A stretch of 64,000 nucleotides of DNA from an uncultured Lachnospiraceae bacterium (GTDB lineage: Bacteria; Bacillota; Clostridia; Lachnospirales; Lachnospiraceae): assembly GCA_946554445.1 (NCBI GenBank), contig CAMNSD010000021.1, forward strand, positions 1-64,000, written 5' to 3'. Numbering within the stretch: the first letter of the stretch is position 1; each line of letters starts with the position of its first letter. Under the pieces are notes generated by a model that was not told the DNA's origin, searched no databases, and saw nothing but the letters and a program-made list of their open reading frames with translations. Positions 17,275-26,120 of the stretch are shown piece after piece. A program made the position numbers and the translations under genes.

Positions 17275-17952
17275 GTGCGTGTCTTGATTGCGGAGGATGA
17301 GGTAGAACTTGCAAAAGGACTGAAATTCCTGTTGGAAAAGAATAAGTTTACTGTGGATACGGTTTATGATGGAGCAGAGGCGATGGCATATTTTCAGGGC
17401 ATGGCATATGATGTGGTGGTGTTGGATATCATGATGCCAAAGATAAACGGGCTGGAAGTGCTTCGGCGGATCAGGGAAACAGGATCGGGAGTTCCCATAT
17501 TGATGCTTACGGCTAAGGCGGAGATAGAAGATCGAGTGGCTGGTCTGGAAGCCGGTGCGGATGATTATCTTCCGAAACCTTTTGCCAGCCGGGAATTTAT
17601 TGCGAGGGTGAAAGCGCTTTCGCGCAGAAATGCGGGATATGCGGATTTATGTCTGACAGTTGGAAAAGTACGGTTGGACTGTAACCGTTATGAACTCAGC
17701 TGTGGTGCAAAGACAGTGCGCCTGAACAATAAGGAGTTTCAGTTGATGGAACTTTTTATGCGTAATCCCCGTCTGGTATTTTCAGCGGCACATCTGATGG
17801 ATAAGATATGGGGACAGGATTCGGAAGCGGATATGAATGTTGTTTGGACCTATGTGGGATTTATTCGGAAGAAATTGAAACAGATAGATGGGGATATTGA
17901 AATTAAGACAGTCCGTGGGGCGGGGTATTCCCTAGAGGAGGCTGTATGCTGA
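17275..17952 (+). CDS. OmpR/PhoB-type response regulator
   Basis: A 225-residue two-component regulator. The receiver domain (residues 1 to about 115) has acidic E7-D8, phospho-acceptor D51 in VVVLDIMMPKINGLEV, T/K switch residues in MLTAKAE and DDYLPKPF. The C-terminal winged-helix DNA-binding domain ends with WTYVGFIRKKLK and TVRGAGYSLE. The start is GTG at 17275 behind AGGAGG. It overlaps the kinase gene by 7 bases, so the pair is co-translated. The genes downstream (VTC, DUF4956, CotH) are its most likely targets or co-regulated partners, although a terminator intervenes. Confidence 0.95.
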   Translation: MRVLIAEDEVELAKGLKFLLEKNKFTVDTVYDGAEAMAYFQGMAYDVVVLDIMMPKINGLEVLRRIRETGSGVPILMLTAKAEIEDRVAGLEAGADDYLPKPFASREFIARVKALSRRNAGYADLCLTVGKVRLDCNRYELSCGAKTVRLNNKEFQLMELFMRNPRLVFSAAHLMDKIWGQDSEADMNVVWTYVGFIRKKLKQIDGDIEIKTVRGAGYSLEEAVC

Positions 17953-19169
17953 AAAAAATGCAGAGGCGGTTTATTGTGGCGGCAATGTTGGCCTTTGGTG
18001 TGGTGATGTTGGCTCTCATTGTCGGTATCAATGTCGCCAATTATTATCGGACAACATCCATGCAGGATCGTCTGATCGGTGACCTTATGGAGCATGAGCT
18101 GCGTGTGTTCAGGCAGCCCAAGGCAGCGCCGCCGCCCTTTGCAGATATACAGGGCGGGGGACCGGAAGCAGAGTTTATGACGCGGTTTTTTGCAGTGCAT
18201 TGTGACCGTAAGGGAAACGTAAAAGCGATGTCCAGGGATTACATTGCCTCTGTGGATGAGAAAACGGCAGGAATATATACCCAGAGAGTTCTTTTAAAAG
18301 GCAGGAAAAAGGGGTATTACGAAAATTACCGGTATCTGGTGAACCGGGATGAGTCAGGAATTGTCATTCTTTTTTTGAATGCGGAAGTTCCGCTGCAGTT
18401 TATGCGCTCTCTGTTTTGGGTTTCCATAGGGATAGGATGCGCCAGTCTTTTGCTGGTATTTCTGTTGGTGGTCTTTTTATCAAGGCGCGCTATCAGGCCT
18501 TATGTGCAGAATATGGAACGCCAGAAGCAGTTTATCACGGATGCGGGGCATGAACTTAAGACACCGATCACTTCCATTGCCACCAGTGCCGATATTGCGG
18601 CGATGGAGCATGAGGGGGATGAATGGATTCTCAATATCCAGAAGCAGTCTGCCCGCCTTGCGCATCTCGTGGAAGAGTTGGTAGCGCTCTCAAGACTGGA
18701 TGAAGGAGTGCCTTTTCCGGAAAAGAGCAGATTTTCCCTGAGCGATGCCGTATGGGAAACAACAGAACCTTTTGCGGTTCTTGCGAAAGCAAAGGGCAAA
18801 GATTACAGTCAGAGGATAGAGGAGAACCTGACTGTGTATGGAGACCGGAATTCGATTCAGCGGATGATTTCTATCCTACTGGATAATGCTGTTAAGTATT
18901 CCAACAAGGAGGGGAAAATCCGCTTGGATATTTACCGCAGGCGGGGCAAAATCCGAATAGAAGTATTTAATACCTGTGATCTGCCTGATATTTCTAATTT
19001 GGACAGGCTGTTTGACCGGTTTTATCGGGTAGATGAATCCCGGTCAAAGCTGAGTGGTGGTACGGGAATTGGCTTGTCCATGGCGCGGGCGATTGTGGAA
19101 GCCCACGGCGGCAAAATCAGGGTGAAGAGTCCTGATGGAAAAACAATTTGCTTTAGTATTATACTGTAG
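17946..19169 (+). CDS. Sensor histidine kinase, partner of the 17275 regulator
   Basis: A 407-residue membrane kinase. A helix near residues 12-32, an external loop of about 120 residues, and a second helix near 155-178 precede HisKA with DAGHELKTPITS (H202) and the HATPase domain (NAVKYSNKEG, FDRFYRVDES, GGTGIGLSMARAIVEAHGG). The external loop is proline- and charge-rich at its start (PKAAPPPFAD) and belongs to no family I recognise. The gene ends 21 bases before a strong terminator. Confidence 0.93.
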   Translation: MLKKMQRRFIVAAMLAFGVVMLALIVGINVANYYRTTSMQDRLIGDLMEHELRVFRQPKAAPPPFADIQGGGPEAEFMTRFFAVHCDRKGNVKAMSRDYIASVDEKTAGIYTQRVLLKGRKKGYYENYRYLVNRDESGIVILFLNAEVPLQFMRSLFWVSIGIGCASLLLVFLLVVFLSRRAIRPYVQNMERQKQFITDAGHELKTPITSIATSADIAAMEHEGDEWILNIQKQSARLAHLVEELVALSRLDEGVPFPEKSRFSLSDAVWETTEPFAVLAKAKGKDYSQRIEENLTVYGDRNSIQRMISILLDNAVKYSNKEGKIRLDIYRRRGKIRIEVFNTCDLPDISNLDRLFDRFYRVDESRSKLSGGTGIGLSMARAIVEAHGGKIRVKSPDGKTICFSIIL

Positions 19170-19190
19170 AATATATATAGTCAAAAAGAA

Positions 19191-19217
19191 CATTAGCGGC
19201 GGCTGATGTTTTTTTTG
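19191..19217 (+). terminator. Terminator after the two-component genes
   Basis: ACATTAGC/GCTGATGT stem with one G-U pair and a four-base loop, followed by T7. Confidence 0.88.
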
Positions 19218-19347
19218 TGGAATAGGATGTTCAGAAAAAATACACAGAAAATTTCAGGTACATTTGAGGAAGCCATTTTATACTTATCCATGTTCTGACA
19301 AAGGATAAGGTCTAAGCCGGCAGTAACAATCGAAAGGAGCAAACAGT

Positions 19348-20046
19348 GTGTATCAGAGGCAGGAAGATGGTTTTCGGCATGAACTGAAATACAGGATTGG
19401 ATATTTGCAATACATAGCATTAAAAAGCCGTTTGCAGACAGTTATGCACAGTGACTTTCATGTAGGTACAGATGGGAAGTATCTGATACGGAGTATCTAC
19501 TTCGACAATTATATGGATAAAGCTCTATGGGAAAAGGCGGAGGGGGTTCCTGTGCGGGAAAAATTCAGGATCAGGTATTATAACGACGATTTTTCTTATA
19601 TTATTCTGGAAAAAAAGATGAAGATCAATAATCTCTGCATGAAAATGGATGAAAAAATTACGAAAGATCAATGCCAGGATTTGCTGGAGGGCCGCTTGAA
19701 CTGGATGCGGGATCACCCAACTGAACTGGTACGGGAACTATATGCAAAGATGCATTATCAGGTGCTGCGCCCCAAGGTGTTGGTATCTTACATAAGGGAG
19801 CCGTATATATATGACGTCGGAAATGTGAGGATTACCTTTGATTCTGATATCCGCACAACCTTGTATCACAGGAGTTTTTTGGAAAAGGACGTGACGGATA
19901 TCCGTACCGCGGATCAGCCGCAGGATATGATCTTGGAGGTAAAGTATGACGCGTTTTTACCGGAAGTTATCCGGAAAATTATGCAGATAGATGCAATACG
20001 CCAGCAGGCGTTTTCAAAGTATGAAGCATGTCGGCGGTTTGGATAA
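19348..20046 (+). CDS. VTC-domain protein (polyphosphate polymerase-like)
   Basis: A 232-residue cytoplasmic protein with the VTC tunnel-domain pattern: HELKYRIGYLQY at the start, IRSIYFDN, KFRIRYYND, ILEKKMK, KVLVSYIREPY, ITFDSDIR and ILEVKYDAFLP near the end. Basic residues and acidic pairs line up along the beta-strands that bind phosphate and metal in yeast Vtc4. In bacteria this domain is regularly encoded next to DUF4956 and CotH genes, where its true substrate is unknown. The start is GTG 19348 after AAAGGAG. The next gene begins 22 bases after its stop. Confidence 0.9.
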   Translation: MYQRQEDGFRHELKYRIGYLQYIALKSRLQTVMHSDFHVGTDGKYLIRSIYFDNYMDKALWEKAEGVPVREKFRIRYYNDDFSYIILEKKMKINNLCMKMDEKITKDQCQDLLEGRLNWMRDHPTELVRELYAKMHYQVLRPKVLVSYIREPYIYDVGNVRITFDSDIRTTLYHRSFLEKDVTDIRTADQPQDMILEVKYDAFLPEVIRKIMQIDAIRQQAFSKYEACRRFG

Positions 20047-20068
20047 AAATATATGGAGGAATGATCAA

Positions 20069-20740
20069 ATGAGTTTTCATGATGTTTTTCAATCAAGTTT
20101 TTTGGAGAGTGTGACAGAATTTTCGGTAGTTGATATTTTGATCGGAATGCTGTTTGCCTTAGTCATCGGGCTATTTATTTTCGTGGTTTATAAAAAGACT
20201 TTTAACGGCGTAATGTATTCTGGCGGTTTTGCGCTGTCGCTGGTGGGGCTTTCCCTTGTGACGACGTTGGTCATTATGGCGGTAACTTCCAATGTGGTGT
20301 TGTCGTTAGGCATGGTTGGTGCGCTCTCTATTGTTCGTTTCCGGGCAGCCATCAAGGAGCCGATTGAGATTGTGTATTTATTCTGGTCCATTGCGGCGGG
20401 CATTGTAATCGGTGCGGGGATGATTCCGCTTGCAGTGATTGGTTCTGCGATGATAGGTGTCATATTGATCGTGTTTGCTAATCGGAAGGTACATGAAAAC
20501 CCTTATATCTTGATTGTAAATTGTGTAAATGAAAAGTCTGAGGAAGAAACGCTTGCCATGGCGGGGAAAGCGGTGAAAAGATTTATGGTAAAATCAAAGA
20601 CCGTGAATGCCGGTGGTATTGAACTGACTGCGGAAATCCGCCTAAAAGATGCGGCGACCTCTTTTGTCAACAGACTTCATGAGATTGACGGGGTAAGTAA
20701 CGTCACTCTTGTCAGTTATAACGGTGAGTATATGTCTTAG
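20069..20740 (+). CDS. DUF4956 membrane protein
   Basis: A 223-residue protein. About four hydrophobic helices lie in residues 20-140, followed by a soluble C-terminal domain of about 80 residues with an alternating beta/alpha pattern (ELTAEIRLKD, VNRLHEIDGVSNVTLVSYNGEY). The segment LGMVGALSIVRFRAAIKEP is the diagnostic DUF4956 motif. ATG 20069 is chosen because GGAGG lies just before it. The gene sits between the VTC and CotH genes, a combination seen in many Bacillota, and is thought to form a membrane complex with them. The function is unproven. Confidence 0.9.
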   Translation: MSFHDVFQSSFLESVTEFSVVDILIGMLFALVIGLFIFVVYKKTFNGVMYSGGFALSLVGLSLVTTLVIMAVTSNVVLSLGMVGALSIVRFRAAIKEPIEIVYLFWSIAAGIVIGAGMIPLAVIGSAMIGVILIVFANRKVHENPYILIVNCVNEKSEEETLAMAGKAVKRFMVKSKTVNAGGIELTAEIRLKDAATSFVNRLHEIDGVSNVTLVSYNGEYMS

Positions 20741-20751
20741 AGGAGGGTGTG

Positions 20752-22413
20752 ATGATTTCCCATAAGAATATAACAAAGGCTGTCGGTGTGATGATGGCAG
20801 CTGCGGTCGTGTTCTGCATTCTGGCCATGATATTTTCCCAGAACATGGTGGAGGTATTGGGCACTGCCGCTGTAGCGATGCAATATGAATCTGCATTATT
20901 TGACACAGAGGAGCCAATGCAGATTAATATCCTGATGGCGGAGGATGCGTGGCAGGATATGCTTGGCAATGCGTCCGCAGAAGAATATTATTCCTGTGAT
21001 GTTGTGGTCAATGGTCAGAAAATATACAATGTGGGTATTCGGCCTAAGGGAAATACCAGTCTGTCTGCGATTGCCATGGATCCCGAAACAGACAGGTTCA
21101 GCCTGAAACTGGAATTTGATCATTATGTGGAGGGACAGACTTGTTTCGGCCTTGATAAGTTGATCTTAAATAATAATTATGCGGATTCAACGAGTATGAA
21201 GGAAGCCGTTGTCTATGATATGTATCAGTATCTTGGGGCGGATGCTTCTTTGTATAATTACGCTAAAATATCAGTCAATGGGGAATATTGGGGTGTGTAT
21301 CTGGCATTGGAGGCTGTGGAGGAAAGTTTCCTGCTGCGCAATTACGGAACGGGAGACGGCGCTTTGTATAAGCCTGACAGCATGAATATGGGCGGAAGCT
21401 TTAAGAAGGATAGTAAGGAAGGTTTTCCGGGCGGAAATGAGTTTCAAATGCCTGGTGGCAGGGAATTTTCCGAGGGAAATAAGCCTATGCAGGGATTCAA
21501 AGAATTTGCAGGCGGCGTCCCAGGCCCCGGCGGCGGTTTTGGCATGGGTGGCAGTGGTGCGAATTTAAATTATTTAGATGATGATCTTGACAGCTACTCT
21601 TCCATATGGGAGGGCGAGGTGACAGACGCTGGCAAACAAGATCACCGCAGGGTAGTCACGGCTCTCAAAAATATCAGCCGGGGAATTAGTCTGGAACAAT
21701 ATCTGGATGTTGACAATGTATTAAAATATATGGCTGTACATACATTTTCCGTGAATATGGACAGTCTCTCGGGAAATATGGCGCATAATTATTATCTGTA
21801 CGAGCATGACGGTATGTTGAATGTCATTCCATGGGATTATAATCTGTCTTTTGGAGGAATGAACATGGGGCCGGACAGCGGCGCTTCTTCGGTAATAAAT
21901 GATGCTGTCGATTCTCCTTTTCAGGGAACGAAGTTCTTTGATGCTCTGTTGGAAAATGAAGAATATCTTGCCAGATATCATGAATATCTTGGACAATTGA
22001 CGAAGGAATATGTCTTTGGTGGAAAGTTTGAGGGACTGTACCAGCGAATTAGAAGCCAGATAGATGTGTTAATAGAAGCAGATCCTACGGCATTTTATGC
22101 TTATGAGGAATATGAGACAGGAGCGGCAATGTTGTACCAGACAGTGATATTGCGGGCAGAAAGTATTCAGGGACAATTGGAAGGGACGATACCTTCCACA
22201 GATGAGGGGCAAAGGGAGGATGCGGCAAATCTGGTAGACGCATCGGCAATTGATATTGATGTAATGGGAGTGTTTGATATGGCAGGAGGTTCTCGTACCC
22301 CGCCGCTAAATGACAGTGTACAGTATAACGCCGCAAACGCCCGCACCGGCCATGACATAAATGGGATTGAGTTTCCATTTGCGCAGGATCAAGAGTCCGG
22401 CTCCCCAGATTAG
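20752..22413 (+). CDS. CotH-like protein kinase domain protein
   Basis: A 553-residue protein anchored by one N-terminal helix (about residues 8-30), with the rest outside. CotH family members are atypical kinases; the spore-coat CotH phosphorylates coat proteins. Motifs seen: KLILNNNYADSTSMKEAVVYDMY, NGEYWGVYLALEAVEE, GDGALYKPDSM and the metal-binding NVIPWDYNLSFGG. A Gly/Pro/Met-rich insert lies at about residues 220-265. ATG 20752 suits the GGAGG site better than GTG 20749. Its last 36 codons run antisense through the end of the chromate-transporter gene, so the C-terminus after about residue 518 may not be original. Confidence 0.9.
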   Translation: MISHKNITKAVGVMMAAAVVFCILAMIFSQNMVEVLGTAAVAMQYESALFDTEEPMQINILMAEDAWQDMLGNASAEEYYSCDVVVNGQKIYNVGIRPKGNTSLSAIAMDPETDRFSLKLEFDHYVEGQTCFGLDKLILNNNYADSTSMKEAVVYDMYQYLGADASLYNYAKISVNGEYWGVYLALEAVEESFLLRNYGTGDGALYKPDSMNMGGSFKKDSKEGFPGGNEFQMPGGREFSEGNKPMQGFKEFAGGVPGPGGGFGMGGSGANLNYLDDDLDSYSSIWEGEVTDAGKQDHRRVVTALKNISRGISLEQYLDVDNVLKYMAVHTFSVNMDSLSGNMAHNYYLYEHDGMLNVIPWDYNLSFGGMNMGPDSGASSVINDAVDSPFQGTKFFDALLENEEYLARYHEYLGQLTKEYVFGGKFEGLYQRIRSQIDVLIEADPTAFYAYEEYETGAAMLYQTVILRAESIQGQLEGTIPSTDEGQREDAANLVDASAIDIDVMGVFDMAGGSRTPPLNDSVQYNAANARTGHDINGIEFPFAQDQESGSPD

Positions 22414-22869
22414 TACGGAGACATAATTAATATCACTCAAATCTTTGGGTAAAGTGCGCTGACCGTAAAAAGATAATATGAGCAGGGAGATACCTGCGGA
22501 TGCGATCATGGCGACGACTGCGGGGCGTAATCCGGCCAGTACGCCCTGTACGATTGTCAAGTTACGAAACCGATAGTAAATGTAAGCAAGTGTCATAACG
22601 ATGATACAAGAGGGCAGGATACAGCCGAGTGTGGCGATGACTGCACCGGGCAGTCCTGCGACGCGTATGCCGACAAAAGTTGCGCAATTGATGGCGATCG
22701 GGCCAGGCGTCATTTCCGCAATGGTCATGATGTCGGCAAACTGTGTCATGGTCAGCCAGGGATGAGCATCCACAACTTGATGCTGGATTAATGGCATAGC
22801 CGCATAACCGCCGCCTATACTGAAAAGACCGATTTGAAAAAAACTCCAGAATAGTTCTAAGTAGATCAT
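22306..22869 (-). CDS. Chromate transporter family protein, single-domain half
   Basis: A 187-residue membrane protein of the short-chain CHR family, which forms heterodimers of two half-size proteins. Features: FFQIGLFSIGGGYAAMPLIQ at the start, the conserved AEMTPGPIAINCATFVG, and about six hydrophobic segments. Such halves are normally neighbours; its probable partner is 8.3 kb away on the other strand (31183-31782). The start is ATG 22869 behind AAGGTG. It lies 30 bases after the hybrid kinase gene on the same strand, probably in its transcript. It overlaps the convergent CotH gene by 108 bases. Confidence 0.9.
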   Translation of the reverse strand: MIYLELFWSFFQIGLFSIGGGYAAMPLIQHQVVDAHPWLTMTQFADIMTIAEMTPGPIAINCATFVGIRVAGLPGAVIATLGCILPSCIIVMTLAYIYYRFRNLTIVQGVLAGLRPAVVAMIASAGISLLILSFYGQRTLPKDLSDINYVSVLIWGAGLLILRKWKLNPIYVMAGAGVCGVILYTVI

Positions 22870-22899
22870 CCTTGTACACCTTTCGGTAATTTTGCAAGT

Positions 22900-25872
22900 T
22901 TAAGATCTTAAAATCCATTTGTGCAGAACTTCTTCCAATTTCTCCACATCCACTGGCTTGGAAATATGGTCATTCATACCTGCATCCTTGGATTTCCTGA
23001 TATCATCTGAAAAAGCGTCCGCCGTCATCGCCACAATCGGGATATGTGTAAGGTCGTCCCTGTCGGAAGCACGAATCGCCTTCGAGGCTTCATACCCGTT
23101 CATGACAGGCATTTGAATATCCATAAAGATTAGGTCATAATAACCTGGCTCTGTTTCCAGCATACGTTCAACGGCAAGCCGGCCGTTCATCGCCTTTTCT
23201 ACCTGAATCCCCACAATATTTAAAAGTTCTTCTGCCACTTCGATATTGATTTCATTATCTTCCACGAGTAACACGCGTTTCCCAGAAAAATCCTGCTGTA
23301 CAAAGGTCTCAAGGGCATTGGATGTCTGTTCTTCACCGCCATGGCCAAGTACATTCAATAATACCCTGATCAACTTGGACTTAAACATTGGTTTGCTGAC
23401 AAAGGCATCCACGCCGGCTTCTGTGGCCTCGGCCTCAATATCCGTCCAATCATAAGCGGACAGAATAACGATTGGAATATGTTTACCCACCATCCGGCGA
23501 ATCTCCTTTGCGGTCGTCAGGCCGTCTTTTCCGGGCATCTTCCAGTCAAGGATCACCACAGAGAATTCCGTTCCCCCTTCCTTCTTCTGCGCGATGCGCT
23601 CTACGGCGCTGTCCCCGTCAAGCACATACTCCGCTTCCATGCCGATACTGCACAGAATCTCACAGGCGCACTCACAGGATTCTTCCTCATCGTCCACCAC
23701 CAGCACCGGAAGGGATGCAAGCGCTTCCACATCTTCCTGTGCCACATTATCCAGCTTCAGATGCACCATGACTGTGAATTTGGAGCCCTTGCCCAGAGTA
23801 CTTTCTACTTTGATATCACCATCCATCATGCGGGCAATATTGACCGCGATCGACATGCCGAGTCCTGTCCCCTCAATCTTACTGCCGCTGGAATTAGCTG
23901 CCCTGGAGAAAGGTTCAAAAATAGTCTTAATATATTCCTGCTCCATACCGATACCGGTATCCTCAAAGACAAATTCATAACATCCGCTGCCATTGATATG
24001 GGACGGCTTTTCTTCAATATGGATGCTGATAGTGCCGCCCTGCGGTGTAAACTTAACGGCATTACCCATGATATTCATAAAAATCTGCTGCAGGTGCTGC
24101 TCATCCCCGATCACATTCTCATGTTCCAGTTTCGCAATACTGGCATTCAGTTTTAGTTTCTTGGCATCTAACTGCGAGTGGAACACCATCAAAATGCTTT
24201 CCATGGTATTGGACAGATTAAAGCTGTCCTCCGTCAGACTGACCTTGCCGCTCTCAATGCGGCTCATATCCAGAACCTCATTGATCAGTCCAAGCAGATG
24301 TTTACCGGAAACCGTAATCTTATCGAGCGCATCCATAACTCGCTTCTTTTCATCTATGTGCATGGAAGCGATAGCCGTCATTCCCAAAATGGCATTCATG
24401 GGTGTACGAATATCATGGCTCATCCGGGACAAAAAATCACTCTTGGCATTGCTGGCTGCCTCCGCACGCGCCACTGCTAGGGCAAGCATCTTTTTCTGTT
24501 CTTCCTCCCGCTGTATCACATCATCGATATTGCGGATAGCTATTGTAAAGGCGGAAAGCTTCCCGTTCCTTGTCTCCGCCGCGGTAATGGCAATCGAGCA
24601 CCACTCATACGCATCGCCTTCGTTCTGTCCACTGTCACGATCAAACCTATTTCTCTTGAACTGCAGTTCTATGTGTTCTCTGTCGGCCAGCCTGCTTATG
24701 ACATTGTCCATATCCAGGAAATCTGCCACCTGTTCACAATGTTCCTCCGCCACTACACCGCTCTGAAAGTGTTCCAGCACTTCCTTATCATAGGTATTAT
24801 GACGGGGCTTCCCATCTTCTCCAAGCGGATAAACAGTAGCGCAGGTTCCTGCATTTACATCAATATAGTAAATGGTATGGCAGGCACGGGCAGTACTGTT
24901 CATGGCCAGCTGGTATACCATGTACTCATCTTCACGCTTTGTATCACTGTATTCGTGCAATACTTGGCAGACGATCAGCACAATGCTGAACACGATCAGC
25001 ACAATACTGATATTGCGAAATATATCATAACCGGAAAGGATCTCATCCTTGGGCAGTGTCAGAATCCCTGTCCACCCGTTGTCCATATGATGGAAATACA
25101 CATTGCGCACAATACCGTCAGTAGCCTTGATATTTTCAGACACATGATTTCTCATATTGCACACAGCGCTTTCGCGATAACTGTTCACCAGATTCTGGAA
25201 CCCTTCACGGTCATAATTCCATGTAGACCGGTAATAAAGCAGTTCTCCTTCCCTATCTATCAGATAATAGGAGGCCTTCTCCGGCAGCGTCATATCCTGA
25301 CTGTTTATTTCAAAACAGGCAGGCTTAAGGTCAATGGCGATAAAACTGCCCGTACCCGGAACCACTTTACACATAGTCACCACAGAAAGTCCGGTCAACT
25401 CATCTGTGTATACGGGAGAAATATAAATCTTGCCCTCGGCCGCAACCGCGCCCTGATACCATTCCGTACCCGTGATATCATAATTGCCCATGGCTTCCAT
25501 CTCCGGGACATTCGATACCAGATGCGTATCTTTGGATGTCTTCCCATAAATCTGGATCGTATCTTTACCATATACATTCGCCAACCCGTTCATAAAGGGG
25601 TACAGCCCCTCCCAAAGCTCCTCCGGGGAAATATCTGTCTGTTCGCGCTCTGCAATATAATTCGCAGCAATATGCAGGATAACTTCGTATGTATCGATAC
25701 TCTGTTCCACTGTGGAAGAATAGTTTTTAACCAACGCCAACCCCATTTCATTGGTATTTTCCCACAGGATATTACGCAGAATATACATACAGCAACCGAC
25801 AATAATGACAAAGACAATCAGGACAATAATATTGCTCCGTATCCTTCTGACCAACGGCTTTTTCTTACTCAT
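22900..25872 (-). CDS. Membrane hybrid histidine kinase with two active receivers
   Basis: A protein of about 990 residues. First helix near residues 12-34, large extracytoplasmic cache-type sensor to about 285, second helix about 290-312, a PAS-like stretch of about 110 residues containing YYIDVNAG, HisKA with SRMSHDIRTPMN (H486), HATPase (MGNAVKFTPQGG, EDTGIGM, GTGLGMSIAVN), then two canonical receivers. Receiver one reads VVDDEEES...VVILDWKMPGKDG. Receiver two reads VEDNEIN...LIFMDIQMPVMNGYEA. ATG 25872 is preferred over upstream codons because the KKKPLVRRIR start fits an inside-positive anchor. There is no output domain, so another protein must carry the response. Overall design matches the kinase at 9141, but both receivers keep their Asp. 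Confidence 0.9.
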   Translation of the reverse strand: MSKKKPLVRRIRSNIIVLIVFVIIVGCCMYILRNILWENTNEMGLALVKNYSSTVEQSIDTYEVILHIAANYIAEREQTDISPEELWEGLYPFMNGLANVYGKDTIQIYGKTSKDTHLVSNVPEMEAMGNYDITGTEWYQGAVAAEGKIYISPVYTDELTGLSVVTMCKVVPGTGSFIAIDLKPACFEINSQDMTLPEKASYYLIDREGELLYYRSTWNYDREGFQNLVNSYRESAVCNMRNHVSENIKATDGIVRNVYFHHMDNGWTGILTLPKDEILSGYDIFRNISIVLIVFSIVLIVCQVLHEYSDTKREDEYMVYQLAMNSTARACHTIYYIDVNAGTCATVYPLGEDGKPRHNTYDKEVLEHFQSGVVAEEHCEQVADFLDMDNVISRLADREHIELQFKRNRFDRDSGQNEGDAYEWCSIAITAAETRNGKLSAFTIAIRNIDDVIQREEEQKKMLALAVARAEAASNAKSDFLSRMSHDIRTPMNAILGMTAIASMHIDEKKRVMDALDKITVSGKHLLGLINEVLDMSRIESGKVSLTEDSFNLSNTMESILMVFHSQLDAKKLKLNASIAKLEHENVIGDEQHLQQIFMNIMGNAVKFTPQGGTISIHIEEKPSHINGSGCYEFVFEDTGIGMEQEYIKTIFEPFSRAANSSGSKIEGTGLGMSIAVNIARMMDGDIKVESTLGKGSKFTVMVHLKLDNVAQEDVEALASLPVLVVDDEEESCECACEILCSIGMEAEYVLDGDSAVERIAQKKEGGTEFSVVILDWKMPGKDGLTTAKEIRRMVGKHIPIVILSAYDWTDIEAEATEAGVDAFVSKPMFKSKLIRVLLNVLGHGGEEQTSNALETFVQQDFSGKRVLLVEDNEINIEVAEELLNIVGIQVEKAMNGRLAVERMLETEPGYYDLIFMDIQMPVMNGYEASKAIRASDRDDLTHIPIVAMTADAFSDDIRKSKDAGMNDHISKPVDVEKLEEVLHKWILRS

Positions 25873-26120
25873 AACTTCCAGCCTCTCCTTATAACATATT
25901 AAACCCGCAGTGTTCATTCGGGAAACCTTCCGTTGCTTTCGTGGACATTATACCACATCTTCCATGCACATGAAAACGGACTTTTTACTCTCCCTCTTTT
26001 CCTAATGACTGAGCCGCCCCGTCTGTGGTATACTATACATAATCCCGAAATATAAACCTGCGGGACATATCTGCATTTATCCCGTAGGATTGCAGCCTAG
26101 ATAGAAAGAGAGGATCCCCT

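Noticed and set aside
24673..25902. 409-codon open frame on the + strand
   Set aside because: It is antisense to the hybrid kinase, whose domains are intact; no ribosome site and no recognisable motifs.
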